Source of the DNA: Amycolatopsis alba DSM 44262
GTDB taxonomy: Bacteria > Actinomycetota > Actinomycetes > Mycobacteriales > Pseudonocardiaceae
DNA: 64,000 bases
Direction of reading: 5' to 3'
NCBI RefSeq assembly: GCF_000384215.1
Contig: NZ_KB913032.1
Span: forward strand, 8,703,605 to 8,767,604
The stretch's first letter is position 1, and each line of letters begins with the position of its first letter. The notes beneath the pieces were generated by a model. The model saw only the letters and a list, made by a program, of their open reading frames with translations. It made no database searches and had not been told where the DNA came from. Both the position numbers and the translations under genes were made by a program. Shown here in pieces: positions 52,827 through 61,960 of the stretch.

Positions 52827-53734
52827 GGACGCGGCGGGGCCTTCGCGCGCCCGCGCCCCCGGCCGCCGAACCCGCAGCGGTCCCGTCGCACGCGCTCCGG
52901 GTGGTCGGCGCCGCGCTGGCCAACACGACCTTGCTCACCGCGCTGCTCTACTACTTCGGGCTGGTCGAGACGCAGACGTACTTCGGCTACTTCCGCGTGC
53001 ACTACACGCTGCTCGGCCAGACACCGGACGAGATCTTCGGGCGGGGTGTCGACGGGGTGCTCCTGCCCCTGACCGGCGCGGCGGGCGCGGTACTGCTCTT
53101 CCTGGTCTCGACCCGGTTCCTGAAGATCCGCCTCGGCGAGGGACCCTGGACCAGGCTGCTGCGGATCTGCTCCCCCGTCGCCGGTGTCCTCGGCCTCCTG
53201 CTGCTGATCTCGACGACCGCGATCGCGCTCGACCCGGAACCCTTTCGCGACTATCCCGGCGCTCCAGGGCTCGGCTTCGCGCTCGGTGTCCTGCTGACGC
53301 TCTTCTCCTGGCGTCACTGGACCTCACACCGGACAGGGAACGCCCGGTCGAGCCTGGCGGAACTGGTGACCGGCTACGTCCTGGTGAGCATCGGACTCTT
53401 CTGGGCCGTCGGCGACTATTCGGGAGCCGTCGGCACGAGCCGCGCCTACGAAGCCGCCGGGGTGATCCCGACGAGACCGGCCGCGACGCTGTACAGCGCG
53501 GAAAGCCTCAACCTCACCGCGAACGGTGTCCTGCAGGTGAAATGCGCCGATCCCGAAGCCGCCTACAAGTACCGGTACACCGGGCTGAAACTCCTGCTCC
53601 AGTCCGGTGGTCAGTACGTCTTCCTCCCGGCGAACTGGCGGACCTCGACCGGTGTCGCGTTCGTGATCCCGAAAACCGAGAAGCAGCGCCTCGAATTCGG
53701 CCCGTCCCGATCGGTGCCACCACCGGGTTGCTAG
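52823..53734 (+). CDS. Membrane protein, lipoprotein partner (unknown)
   Basis: This is a 303-residue protein with about five hydrophobic segments (ALANTTLLTALLYYFGL, LPLTGAAGAVLLFLVS, PVAGVLGLLLLISTTAIAL, GLGFALGVLLTLFSW, LVTGYVLVSIGLFWAVG) followed by an extracytoplasmic C-terminal region. VETQTYFGYFRVHYTLLGQTPDEI after the first helix is the most distinctive part. It ends in a Pro-rich tail with Cys. It starts within the stop of the lipoprotein gene and overlaps the convergent hydrolase gene by 4 bp. No known family is recognised. Confidence 0.72.
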   Translation: MRTRRGLRAPAPPAAEPAAVPSHALRVVGAALANTTLLTALLYYFGLVETQTYFGYFRVHYTLLGQTPDEIFGRGVDGVLLPLTGAAGAVLLFLVSTRFLKIRLGEGPWTRLLRICSPVAGVLGLLLLISTTAIALDPEPFRDYPGAPGLGFALGVLLTLFSWRHWTSHRTGNARSSLAELVTGYVLVSIGLFWAVGDYSGAVGTSRAYEAAGVIPTRPAATLYSAESLNLTANGVLQVKCADPEAAYKYRYTGLKLLLQSGGQYVFLPANWRTSTGVAFVIPKTEKQRLEFGPSRSVPPPGC

Positions 53735-54564
53735 CCCAGGTGCCGCACCAGCCATTCCGTGACCACGTCGTCGACCTGCTTCGCGATCGGCAGCTGCGGC
53801 GCCGGGTCGATGCCCGGCTCTTCGGCCAGAGGATGCGCGAGACCGGGCACCCTGGTCAGCAGGAGGTCGCCGGGCACGGAGTACTGGCCGCGCAACGCGT
53901 CGACGAGGTCACCGGCATCGGCGTGGAACGCGGGCAAATCGTCTTCGCCGCTGACCACCAGCAACGGGACCTGCTTTTCCCTGTCCGCGATTTCACCCGA
54001 TCGTGCGACGAAGTCGAGGTGATCCGCCGCCTGATTCGCTTCATCGGTCCACGGATAGGACTGCTCCAGCATGCTTTCCACCGCACTGACCAGCGAACGC
54101 GCTCGCACGGCCGGGTTGATCAGCGCCGCGGCCAGCACCGGGATCTCCCTGGTGGCCAGGATCGTCAACGCGACGGCACCGCCGAGGGAACCCCCGGCGA
54201 CGGCCATGCGGGCGGTGTCGAAACCGAAGCGTTCCCGCAGTTCAGCCAGTGCGGCAGGGAATTCCAGCGCCGCCTGCCGGACGAACGGGTCGGCGTACGC
54301 GAGCACCGCGTCACGGCGGGCCCGCTCGACGATGGCGTCCATGCTGCCGTCGACCATTCTCGCGCCGCACAACGGCATTCCGAGGTACACGCGCCACGCC
54401 GGCACCCCCGCCAGCGGCAACGCGGCCGCGAAGGCGGCGTCAGTGCGGGGCGCGTCGATCATGTGCCACGCGACGACCACCGGTGCGGGGCCGCTGACCT
54501 CGGCCGATGGCGGCAAGACGGTGAACGGTACCCCCGCGGCCGTACCCGTGATCGGTGCTCCCAC
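53731..54564 (-). CDS. Alpha/beta-hydrolase (dienelactone hydrolase/peptidase-like)
   Basis: This 277-residue hydrolase has the nucleophile elbow [13 protein letters not shown] (Ser in GGSLGG), the acid in [12 protein letters not shown] and the His near [34 protein letters not shown] corresponds to the oxyanion region, with a W-H in place of the usual H-G. GTG at 54564 with AAGGAA 5 nt upstream was taken as the start. It probably cleaves an ester or peptide, but the substrate is unknown. It is divergent from the J-domain/NERD gene with 184 bp between. Confidence 0.82.
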   Translation of the reverse strand: MGAPITGTAAGVPFTVLPPSAEVSGPAPVVVAWHMIDAPRTDAAFAAALPLAGVPAWRVYLGMPLCGARMVDGSMDAIVERARRDAVLAYADPFVRQAALEFPAALAELRERFGFDTARMAVAGGSLGGAVALTILATREIPVLAAALINPAVRARSLVSAVESMLEQSYPWTDEANQAADHLDFVARSGEIADREKQVPLLVVSGEDDLPAFHADAGDLVDALRGQYSVPGDLLLTRVPGLAHPLAEEPGIDPAPQLPIAKQVDDVVTEWLVRHLG

Positions 54565-54748
54565 CGCGTTCCTTCCCCGTGCGTTGTCGATCTCCACGAT
54601 ATCCAGGACGCAGCGGAGGCGGACCTCGTTCCGCCACAAGCGAAACAGTACGCCCGCGACATCACCCCGACGCGCCGCGGAGGTGGTTGCGGGCGACCGG
54701 CGGCGGCCGAATAGTGTTGCGGCCCGGCCCTTTGGAGGTGAACCGCCC

Positions 54749-55831
54749 GTGCCAGCTGTCGACTACTACGAAGTGCTCGGCGTGGGCAAGGCCGCCTCGG
54801 TCAACGAGATCAAGACCGCGTACCGGCGGCTGGCGAAGTCGCATCACCCGGACGCCGGGGGCTCCGCGCTCACGTTCCAGCTGGTCCGCGAGGCCTACGA
54901 CACACTCAGCGATCCGATGCGGCGCGCGGGCTACGACGCGGGCGGACGCTCCGTGCGCGCGCCGATCCGGCCGCGGCCGAGACGTCGCTTCGGCGAGGAA
55001 CCGGGCTACGAGCCCGAGCCGGTCGTGATCGATCCGGACGACCTCGAATGGTGGGAGTTCGCCGCGCAGGACGGGCGCGTGCGGCACGGGCGGCGGCGCG
55101 GTCCAGGGCACACCCCGGTCGTGGCCGCGGTCGGCGGGATGGTGCTGGTCCTGCTGCCGGTGCTGACCGGCGTCGGCTTCTCGGCACCCACGCTGATCAT
55201 CTGGCTGATCCTGACCGCCGGAACGGCCCTGCTGGTGCAACGGCTCGCGCGCGGTTACCTCGCCGCTTCCCGCGCCAAGACCCGGTTCGCCGCCGAATTC
55301 GGCGGGAAACGCGTGTTCGGCACGCCCGGCACCGAGAGCGACGAACTCGCCGAGCGGCTCACCGCCGACCTGCTTGAGCGGTATCTGACCCGGCTGCCCG
55401 GCGCGCGGATCTTCCACGGCCTCTCGTGGCCGGACTCGGTGTTCGCCGACGTCGACCACGCGGTGCTGTGCGGGAAACGGCTCGTGCTCATCGAATCGAA
55501 GCTGTGGCTGCCGGGACATTACGAAACCGACGACGACGACCGCCTGCTGCGCAACGGCCGCGCCTTCCGCGGCGGCGGGAGCAGGCTCACCGAGAGCCTC
55601 GCCGAGTACCGGCGGCTTCTGCCGGGGGTCACGATGCGCGGGGCGATGATCGTGTACCCGAGCCGGACCGGCGAGATCACCACGGACCTCGATGATCCCT
55701 CCCCCGCGCCGCCGATGACGCCGGAGCAGTTCCTGCACGAGATCGGCGGCTGGCTGGCGGCGGAGCCGTCCACTGTGGACTCGGCGACGATGCGGGTGGT
55801 GCGGAGCCGGGTCGTCGGCAGCGCTGCCTGA
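54749..55831 (+). CDS. J-domain / transmembrane / NERD-domain fusion
   Basis: This is a 360-residue three-part protein. Residues about 4-65 are a J-domain ([20 protein letters not shown], then the HPD tripeptide in KSHHPDAGG), which stimulates Hsp70/DnaK. Two membrane helices follow (about 128-170: [20 protein letters not shown] and [18 protein letters not shown]). The C-terminus (about 200-345) is a NERD nuclease-related domain, with [20 protein letters not shown], the D..E-x-K pattern. The G/F and zinc regions of DnaJ are missing. GTG at 54749 is preceded by GGAGG. NERD domains were defined in DNA-processing proteins, so a membrane-anchored chaperone-linked nuclease is a possible role. Confidence 0.85.
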   Translation: MPAVDYYEVLGVGKAASVNEIKTAYRRLAKSHHPDAGGSALTFQLVREAYDTLSDPMRRAGYDAGGRSVRAPIRPRPRRRFGEEPGYEPEPVVIDPDDLEWWEFAAQDGRVRHGRRRGPGHTPVVAAVGGMVLVLLPVLTGVGFSAPTLIIWLILTAGTALLVQRLARGYLAASRAKTRFAAEFGGKRVFGTPGTESDELAERLTADLLERYLTRLPGARIFHGLSWPDSVFADVDHAVLCGKRLVLIESKLWLPGHYETDDDDRLLRNGRAFRGGGSRLTESLAEYRRLLPGVTMRGAMIVYPSRTGEITTDLDDPSPAPPMTPEQFLHEIGGWLAAEPSTVDSATMRVVRSRVVGSAA

Positions 55832-55853
55832 TGTCAGGCCGTCGCGCTGGACG

Positions 55854-55910
55854 GTGTCGCGAAAGCCACTTTCGGGACGTCTGGCGTCTCGAAAGTGGCT
55901 TTCGCGACAC
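55854..55910. repeat. Hairpin repeat of the GAAAGCCACTTTCG family
   Basis: Exact 21-bp arms (55854-55874 and 55890-55910), with the core CGAAAGCCACTTTCG, around a 15-bp loop. It is between two convergent genes, and shares the core with the two 53-bp repeats at 35998 and 37123, suggesting one dispersed family. Confidence 0.85.
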
Positions 55911-55936
55911 GTTGCGTGTCACCCGGCCCGCGTGAA

Positions 55937-58435
55937 CTACCGGACCGAGCGCTCCTTGTTGGCACGCGCGGAACGGGTGCAGACCTCACCGACGTCGACC
56001 GTCTGGCCGCGGTCGATGTAGACGTCCGCCAGCCCGACGAGCTTGCCCTTCGGCGACGTACAGGTCAGCTGGTACGCCTCCTTGGGGCCGTAGGTCGGCG
56101 GGATCGGCGACTGGAACGACACACCGCCGGTCCAGTCGTCCACAGTGGACGGGTTCGCCTGCGCGAAGTTGACCAGCACGGCCTTGTAGTCCCCGGCGGG
56201 CGGGTCGTACAGGATCGCGTGTTCTTCCGTGGTCCCGCCGTTCGCCGACGACGACACCATGTTGCCCGCGGCGTCGAAGACGTACAGGTCCCAGTCGGTG
56301 TCCGGGCTGGCCCACTTGACGTCGACGCTGAACTTCCCGTTGTCCACCTTCGGCAGCCCGTCGACGTGGAACGTGAAGCTCTCCGACGTCGGGTCGGTCG
56401 GGTAGTTCGCGTTCGTCGCGGGCACGCCCGGCGGGTTGGTCACCGCGATGCTCGCCTGCGCCGGGCCCTGCGGCTCACGGCCGTAGCGGCCCGCGACGTA
56501 GGGACGGGTCGACGGGTTGATCGACCACGCGAACCGGCCGCCGGTGGAGGACAGCGACGAGTTCAGGTTGTCGGTCACGTAGATCGGCGGCTTCGTCGAG
56601 CCGTCCGGCTGCACCACCGGGGCGGTCGGCGTCTGGAAGGTCTTGTGCAGCTTCAGCTCGTAGCCCTTCGGCGCCGTACCGATCAGCGTCGAATGCGCCG
56701 CCGGGTCGGCGGCGTTGGCCAGCATGTCGATGAAGGCCGCACGGTTGCCGCCCTTGCCCGCGCCCGCCGCCGGGGCGACGCCGGTGTACTCGGCGACGAC
56801 ACCGTTCTGGAACGGCGGGTGGAACTCGGTGCTGCCGATCTCGAAGGTGAAGCCCCAGCCACCGGTGGCCCAGTACGACCAGTCCTCGGTCGAGCCGGTC
56901 GTGTCGTAGAGCGCCCACGACGGCTGGCTGGTGTATCCGTTGCGCGAGGCCATCTTGTCGCCGAGAGCCTTGTACGCCGGCTCGTCGAGTGGCGGGCGGA
57001 CGGCGGCGACACCGGGGACACGCAGCACCAGGTTCGAGAAGGTGTGCAGCGTGATCAGGTTGGTCACCTGGCGGTTGGACACGATCGAGCGGATGTTCTG
57101 CGTCTCGGGCTCGGAGAACGGGCCGGAACCGCGGAAGGTGTCGTTGCGCCACAGGGTCGACGCGCCGGCGCCGCCCCAGAAGCCCGCGTAGTTGCGGTTC
57201 GGGTCGGTGCCGCGTTCACGGCCGCCGGGGTTGGCCTTGCAGACGCCGGTCGCGAACTCCTTGGGCGAGTCGTTGACGTTGCAGTTCTTGCGCTTCATCT
57301 CGTAGTCGAAGCGCGAGAAGTCGCCCTTGGGCTCGGCCTCACGGGAGATTTCGAAGCCGTCGGCGTTGACGATCGGCACGATGATGTTGCGTGTGCGGCC
57401 GACCAGACCGCGGATTTCGGGGTTGTTGCCGGTGTAGCCCTTGACCAGTTCGTGGGCCCATTCCATGGCGTGCTCGCCCGCCGGCCACTCACGGGCGTGG
57501 TGCACGCCCATGGTGAAGTTGACGGGTTTGCCGTCCGTGATGTTCTTGACGTCGGTCGCGATCTCGAGACCGACGACGTCACGGCCTTCCCAGGTCGGCT
57601 GCGGCAGCGTGAACGCCGTGACGAGCTTGGGGTTCTTGCGGGCCAGTTCCTTGACTTCGAACTGGTAGTCGTAGAGGTGCCGGTAGCTCGTGCGCCCGGA
57701 CGGCAGGGTCGAGCCCGGCGTCTTCGCGGCGTACTCGCGGTCGGTCTTGGCGTTCTGGATCGACTTCGCCGAAAGGTCGGCGTCGACGACCTTCGACTTG
57801 AAGCCGTTGTCCGCCAGCGTCTTGCGGTCGGTGTCGTTGGCCAGGACGACCTCGACGCCGGTCGCGTCGGCCTTCTCGGTGACGTCCAGCCCGAGCCGGA
57901 GGAGTTTGTCCTTGTCCTTCTTGGCCGGGGTATCGACCCGGACCAGTTCGGCGCGCTGCGGCGCGGGCGCGGCGCCGGTCGGTGTCCCCTGCGGCGTGAG
58001 CGCGAGGAAGTCGACCCCCAGTAACGCGTCGCGTGCCCGCCCGTCGTACCGGCAGGCCTGCACGAGAAGTTTCTGGCCCTTCTTGACAAAGCCTTCGGCG
58101 AGTTCGTGACTGCGCAACGCGGCGGACGCGGCGACCACGGAACCGGTCGCCTGATCGAAGACCGCCAGGTCCCAGTCGCCCTCGCCGCCGCCACGAGGCG
58201 CGAGCCTCGCCTGCAGCAGGCCGTCTACTGTGGACGTGAACTCGCGGCGATCGGTGCCGGACGTACCCGGCTTCTGCAACGCCGCGAAACAGGACCGCGG
58301 CACGGCCTGATCGGCGCGCACCACGTTGTCCGCGGCACCCGCCGTCGTGGCCGAAGGAAGGGCCACGAAAGTGCCGGCGAGCACCAGGGTCGCCGCCGTC
58401 CATCCCGCTCTTCGCCGGTTTGGTGAATACCCCAC
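55937..58435 (-). CDS. Secreted M14-family zinc carboxypeptidase
   Basis: This 832-residue secreted protease has a signal peptide (about 1-34, AATLVLAGTFVALPSATTAGA). The catalytic M14 domain (about 235-560) has the zinc ligands in GVHHAREWPAGE (His and Glu), the third zinc His in NLITLHTFSN, and the catalytic Glu in GFTFEIGSTEF. It releases C-terminal amino acids from peptides. The N-terminal 230 residues include a pro-region (with VEVVLANDTDRKTLADNGF) and the C-terminus (about 650-800) a PPC-like beta domain (WDLYVFDAAGNMVSSSANG). GTG at 58435 is preceded by AAGGAGG at 7 nt. Neighbours give no further context. Confidence 0.92.
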   Translation of the reverse strand: MGYSPNRRRAGWTAATLVLAGTFVALPSATTAGAADNVVRADQAVPRSCFAALQKPGTSGTDRREFTSTVDGLLQARLAPRGGGEGDWDLAVFDQATGSVVAASAALRSHELAEGFVKKGQKLLVQACRYDGRARDALLGVDFLALTPQGTPTGAAPAPQRAELVRVDTPAKKDKDKLLRLGLDVTEKADATGVEVVLANDTDRKTLADNGFKSKVVDADLSAKSIQNAKTDREYAAKTPGSTLPSGRTSYRHLYDYQFEVKELARKNPKLVTAFTLPQPTWEGRDVVGLEIATDVKNITDGKPVNFTMGVHHAREWPAGEHAMEWAHELVKGYTGNNPEIRGLVGRTRNIIVPIVNADGFEISREAEPKGDFSRFDYEMKRKNCNVNDSPKEFATGVCKANPGGRERGTDPNRNYAGFWGGAGASTLWRNDTFRGSGPFSEPETQNIRSIVSNRQVTNLITLHTFSNLVLRVPGVAAVRPPLDEPAYKALGDKMASRNGYTSQPSWALYDTTGSTEDWSYWATGGWGFTFEIGSTEFHPPFQNGVVAEYTGVAPAAGAGKGGNRAAFIDMLANAADPAAHSTLIGTAPKGYELKLHKTFQTPTAPVVQPDGSTKPPIYVTDNLNSSLSSTGGRFAWSINPSTRPYVAGRYGREPQGPAQASIAVTNPPGVPATNANYPTDPTSESFTFHVDGLPKVDNGKFSVDVKWASPDTDWDLYVFDAAGNMVSSSANGGTTEEHAILYDPPAGDYKAVLVNFAQANPSTVDDWTGGVSFQSPIPPTYGPKEAYQLTCTSPKGKLVGLADVYIDRGQTVDVGEVCTRSARANKERSVR

Positions 58436-58607
58436 AGACTGACCTCCTTGGACAGTCCGGTGACCGGGTGAGGTCACCGGTAGCGAGACCCTAGACCCGA
58501 GACCCCACCGAAGGGACCCGCCACAAGTCGCCTGCACCCCTTTCGGCCCAACGATCTCACCGAAAGTGCCGGAACGATCACCGCGGACGGGTACGGCGGA
58601 ATGGGAT

Positions 58608-58631
58608 TTTCCTGTCGATTCCGACAGGAAA
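58608..58631. promoter_or_regulatory. Perfect inverted repeat upstream of DUF998 gene
   Basis: TTTCCTGTCG and its exact inverse CGACAGGAAA surround ATTC (24 bp), 40 bp before the DUF998 start. It is equally a candidate operator or a terminator for upstream transcription; the two flanking genes are divergent, which favours an operator. Confidence 0.5.
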
Positions 58632-58671
58632 GGCTAAGAAAACCTTCAGGTTGGGCGGTTACCGTTCCACC

Positions 58672-59355
58672 ATGACGACGTCCCAGGTCACCGGCAGGTC
58701 CCCGCTGGCGTTGCTGGCCGCCGTGGTCTCGGTCGCCGGCGGAGCGCTGCTGATCCTGCTGCTGCAGGTCCTCCCCGCCACCAGCGACATCAGCCCGGTC
58801 CGCCGGACCATCAGCGAATACGCGCTGAGCGAGAACAAGTGGATCTTCGACGTCGCGGTCCTCCTGGTCGCGTTCGGTTCGGCGATCGGCTTCGGCGCGC
58901 TGATCCGCCGCAAGCACCTTCCCGCGTTGTCCGCGGCGTCGGTCTTCTGCGCGCTCTGGACGGCGAGCCTGGTGGTGATCGTGGCGTTCCCCAAGAACAA
59001 CTGGGCGATCGGGCCGAGCACCGGCGGCACGGTGCACCGGATCGCGAGCGTCGTGGCCTTCGCCTGCCTGCCGCTGGCCGTGTGGTTCGCCGCGAAGGCC
59101 GTCTTTCCCTCCTCCCCCGCGCGCCGCGCGGTGACGCGGGTGCTCGCGGTGGCCGCGCTCGCGTGGTTCGGCGTGATCCTCGGGGCGATCGTGGTCTCGA
59201 TGAACGGCGGTAGGCCCTGGTGGCAGGCGATCCCGCTGGGACTGGTCGAACGCGCGATGGCGCTGACCGGGCTGATCGCACTGGCGTCGCTGCTCATCCC
59301 GGCACGGGTGCCGGTTCCGGTCACGGAATCCGAGGCGCCGCGGGTCGCGTCCTGA
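58672..59355 (+). CDS. DUF998 family membrane protein
   Basis: This 227-residue protein has six or so helices (LLAAVVSVAGGALLILLLQV, FDVAVLLVAFGSAIGFGAL, SAASVFCALWTASLVVIVAF and others) and the DUF998 feature PVRRTISEYALSENKWIFD near residue 41, plus TVHRIASVVAFACLPLAVW. The family's function is not established. The ATG at 58672 was chosen for fit to the first helix. It is followed by a convergent gene after 51 bp, and is divergent from the M14 peptidase gene. Confidence 0.85.
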   Translation: MTTSQVTGRSPLALLAAVVSVAGGALLILLLQVLPATSDISPVRRTISEYALSENKWIFDVAVLLVAFGSAIGFGALIRRKHLPALSAASVFCALWTASLVVIVAFPKNNWAIGPSTGGTVHRIASVVAFACLPLAVWFAAKAVFPSSPARRAVTRVLAVAALAWFGVILGAIVVSMNGGRPWWQAIPLGLVERAMALTGLIALASLLIPARVPVPVTESEAPRVAS

Positions 59356-59406
59356 CCGGCGGGCACCGCGCACACCCGGCCGGAGCCGGGCATGCGCGGT
59401 GCAGGG

Positions 59407-59982
59407 TCATCGCCGCACGGGCGCCAGACCGGGCGCGAACTCGTCCTCGTCCGCGTCCCTGCGCAAGCGCGCGGTGCAGACCGAAAGGTGCACCACGTTG
59501 GCACGCTTGTGATGGCGGTACACGTGGACGTCGGTGGCGAAGCACGCCGCGGCCAGCAGGCCCCTCCGCTGCTCGATGCGCTCGTAGCCGACCCCGGCGG
59601 GGCAGAACACGGTGACCTCGACTTCGTCACCCCGAGGTTTGGTCCACAGGATCACCGGCAGCTTGCCGTCGAGCGTGCACACCCGCGCCCTGGCGAATCC
59701 TGTCCGCAGCCGGTGCTGCACGACGACCGAGCGGAGCCGGTCGCGAAGGAATCTCCGCGCCGATTTCCAGTAGAACAGCCAATTCGCGACACAGAACAGC
59801 ACGACGGCCGCCCAGAGCGGGCCCGCCGCCTCGAACAGGACGAACAGCGCGTACGGAAGGACGAGCAGCGCACCGATCTCGTAGCGCCAGTGATAGAGGG
59901 CGGTGAACGGGTTCGGTCGCCTGACCACCGTGACCTCCCTGGCCAGCTCGGCGATCGCCTGGGGTTCCTGCCAACGGCTCAT
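59407..59982 (-). CDS. Membrane protein paired with a DnaJ-type zinc-finger protein
   Basis: This 191-residue protein has a soluble N-terminus, two membrane helices (about 36-72, GALLVLPYALFVLFEAAG and LWAAVVLFCVANWLFYW), and a soluble C-terminal domain of about 110 residues with several basic stretches. I do not know a family. AGGAGGAAGG lies close to the ATG at 59982, which overlaps the stop of the next upstream gene by 4 bp. The coupling with a zinc-finger protein suggests the two work together. Confidence 0.72.
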   Translation of the reverse strand: MSRWQEPQAIAELAREVTVVRRPNPFTALYHWRYEIGALLVLPYALFVLFEAAGPLWAAVVLFCVANWLFYWKSARRFLRDRLRSVVVQHRLRTGFARARVCTLDGKLPVILWTKPRGDEVEVTVFCPAGVGYERIEQRRGLLAAACFATDVHVYRHHKRANVVHLSVCTARLRRDADEDEFAPGLAPVRR

Positions 59983-60311
59983 GACCTTCCTCCTGTCCGT
60001 CCGGCGGTGCGTTCGGCGGCCACCGCCGCCGCGGGAATGGAGCGGACGACACCGGCACCGGCGCAGTCCGGGCAAACGGCGTCCTCGTAGGGCCACCAGC
60101 CCGTGCCTCCGCACGGTTCGCACGCGTGCACGGTGTCCCAGCGGGGATCGCGGTAGACGCGGCGCCTGGTCCCCGGCACACGGGTGACCTGCCGTCCGCG
60201 CGCGATGGCTCGCGCGTCTTCGTCGGTCGCGTAAAGCCATTCGTGGAAACGTTCGAGAAGTCGATCGAACCAAGATCGGGGCGCTGCCGTGTGGTTCTCG
60301 TGGTGGGACAT
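59979..60311 (-). CDS. Small DnaJ-type zinc-finger protein without a J-domain
   Basis: This is a 110-residue protein. Two CxxCxGxG-like repeats, CEPCGGTGWWPY and CPDCAGAG, form one half of a DnaJ-type zinc-binding centre (four Cys in total). The N-terminal half is charged and helical (SWFDRLLERFHEWLYATDED). There is no HPD or J-domain. The start ATG at 60311 has GGGGGTGA upstream. It is coupled to a membrane protein, so it may be a substrate-holding partner for the pair. No phage or plasmid signature was seen. Confidence 0.72.
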   Translation of the reverse strand: MSHHENHTAAPRSWFDRLLERFHEWLYATDEDARAIARGRQVTRVPGTRRRVYRDPRWDTVHACEPCGGTGWWPYEDAVCPDCAGAGVVRSIPAAAVAAERTAGRTGGRS

Positions 60312-60658
60312 GAGGTTCACCCCCGATACTGCAAACGCGGACTCGGGTCGGCACACACGACGCCTACTCCGGCATTCGTGTGGCCCGCAGACGGCTCGAA
60401 CCGAAATGGATGCGCAGCGTGACATTCAGATGGCTGACAGCATCCACTTTCCGGCCGTGCCCTGTTCGCGCCGTCCCTGGTCGCCAGGCGGGTCACGTAC
60501 CCCAGGACCTGGTGGAACAGAAGCCTTCGGCACCTTTCCCACGTTGTGACATGACGTTGACCCACGCGCCAGCGCGGTCCGATTCGCTTGCTGTACTCTC
60601 GCCGTTGTGTGCACGTTCAGTCACCGCCCTACATTGCCTACCCGAGGTAGGTAAGCCC
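60312..60658. other. Intergenic control region of the HTH/cupin/Dcd cassette
   Basis: These 347 bp between divergent genes are lower in GC than average and contain no supported gene. The right end carries a near-palindrome (60634-60654) overlapping the ribosome site of the first cassette gene. TTGACC at 60557 is a possible -35, but I found no -10 at the right distance. Confidence 0.5.
60634..60654. promoter_or_regulatory. Candidate autoregulatory operator
   Basis: TTGCCTACC-CGA-GGTAGGTAA: 9-bp arms with one mismatch. It ends 4 bp before the GTG start of the HTH gene and includes the GAGGTAGG ribosome site. Binding there by the cassette's own HTH protein would block translation and transcription. 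The CCTACAT motif recurs just before and after. Confidence 0.55.
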
Positions 60659-61960
60659 GTGTCTAGTGCCTACATGAAGCCTACATCGGCCGGGGACCAG
60701 CCGGTAAGCCCTGATGCGGAAACCGTTACCGCGTCGGATGTCGGACGTGAGCTGCGGCGACTTCGCAAAGCCACCGGGGAAACGCAGGCGGAGACCGCCA
60801 AGATCATCGGCGTCACCAGGGCGAACCTGACCCAGTGGGAGACCGGCAAGTACCTGCCGTCGGCGCACAACGCCCGTCAGCTCGACGACCACTTCCGCGC
60901 CACCAACGCGCTCTTCACCCTGGTGGAAACGGCCCGCTCGCCGCAGGAACACACCCCGACGATCGCCGGCGACGCGAGCGTCGTCGACACCTCCCGGTCG
61001 CTGTTGCAGGTCTTCCACACCGTCGGCGCCAAACTCGCCGAGCGGCTGATCCGCGACGAGCACGGGAAACCGCTCGGCTGGCGGCAGAACCTGCAGCGGA
61101 AAACCCCGCCGACCGTGCTGAGCACCGCGTACGGGATCAGCACGATGCAGTTGGTAGGCGAGCCCTACATCGACCTACATCCGCTGATCGAAAACCTCCA
61201 TCGACGGCGCTCCGAACACGGCTGGCGAGGCAGGCCGGAAGGCAAATGGCCGGAGACCACCGCGGCCGTCCTGGACGCGTTGTTCCGCGCGGACACCACG
61301 CTGTCGGTCGACGACGGCTTGGAGCTCCTGGAGCATTCGCTGGACCCGTTCAGCAACACTCGCCCTTACCTGCTGGCCACGACTCTGCAGACAGCGGTCC
61401 GGATGCGGCCCGACGCCCGGCTGACCAGCAGGCTGATCGACGATCTACTGGCCGCGAGGCTCGATTTCGGCGGCCTTCGGCTGTGGCCGGAGAAGAAAGA
61501 AGCCGGACTCGTCGCGCCGGAGCCCTCCGTGGCCCACACCGCCCGCGCCGTGGTGGTGCTGCGCGATGTGCTGCGGAACCGCGATGATCGCAATGACGTC
61601 CGGGAGGCGGCCGACGAAGCCACACAATGGCTCATCGACCACACCCACTCGGATGACGGCGTGGCCGAGGACCTCGAAAAACCTCGCCCGGACGGTGACG
61701 GAGCGACCCGGATCATCATCCGGCACTTCACCTCCGCCTGGGTCGTCCAAGCACTGGCCACCGCCCCTTTCCTGCCACTGCCCCGGCTCAACCGCGCGCT
61801 CGGGACCCTCTGGGAGCGCTACGACGCCGACGAAGGGCTGTGGGCCTGGGGAAGCGGGGACCTACCCATCTGGCAGACGCTGGACGCCGTCACAGCCCTA
61901 CGCGCGGCCGCGCTCGCCGTCGCCGCGCCCCCGCTCAGCCCTCCAGGAACGACCCCATGA
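60659..61960 (+). CDS. XRE-type HTH protein fused to an alpha/alpha-toroid (prenyltransferase-like) domain
   Basis: This 433-residue protein has two parts. An XRE helix-turn-helix lies at about 25-85 (ELRRLRKATGETQAETAKII, then GVTRANLTQWETGKYLPS). The rest is helical, with squalene-cyclase/prenyltransferase-type repeats: FGGLRLWPEKKEAG with hydrophobic helices, then EGLWAWGSGDLPIWQTLDAV near the C-terminus. Such toroids bind prenyl or steroid-like substrates, but the DxDD-type catalytic acid is not clear, so it may be a ligand sensor. GTG at 60659 is favoured (GAGGTAGG 7 nt upstream); ATG at 60674 is the alternative. Its stop overlaps the ATG of the cupin gene. It is the likely regulator of the cassette. 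Confidence 0.75.
   Translation: MSSAYMKPTSAGDQPVSPDAETVTASDVGRELRRLRKATGETQAETAKIIGVTRANLTQWETGKYLPSAHNARQLDDHFRATNALFTLVETARSPQEHTPTIAGDASVVDTSRSLLQVFHTVGAKLAERLIRDEHGKPLGWRQNLQRKTPPTVLSTAYGISTMQLVGEPYIDLHPLIENLHRRRSEHGWRGRPEGKWPETTAAVLDALFRADTTLSVDDGLELLEHSLDPFSNTRPYLLATTLQTAVRMRPDARLTSRLIDDLLAARLDFGGLRLWPEKKEAGLVAPEPSVAHTARAVVVLRDVLRNRDDRNDVREAADEATQWLIDHTHSDDGVAEDLEKPRPDGDGATRIIIRHFTSAWVVQALATAPFLPLPRLNRALGTLWERYDADEGLWAWGSGDLPIWQTLDAVTALRAAALAVAAPPLSPPGTTP

Noticed and set aside
60360..60400. tRNA T-loop-like sequence (GGCTCGAACC)
   Set aside because: The flanking bases do not form the T-stem or acceptor stem on either strand.
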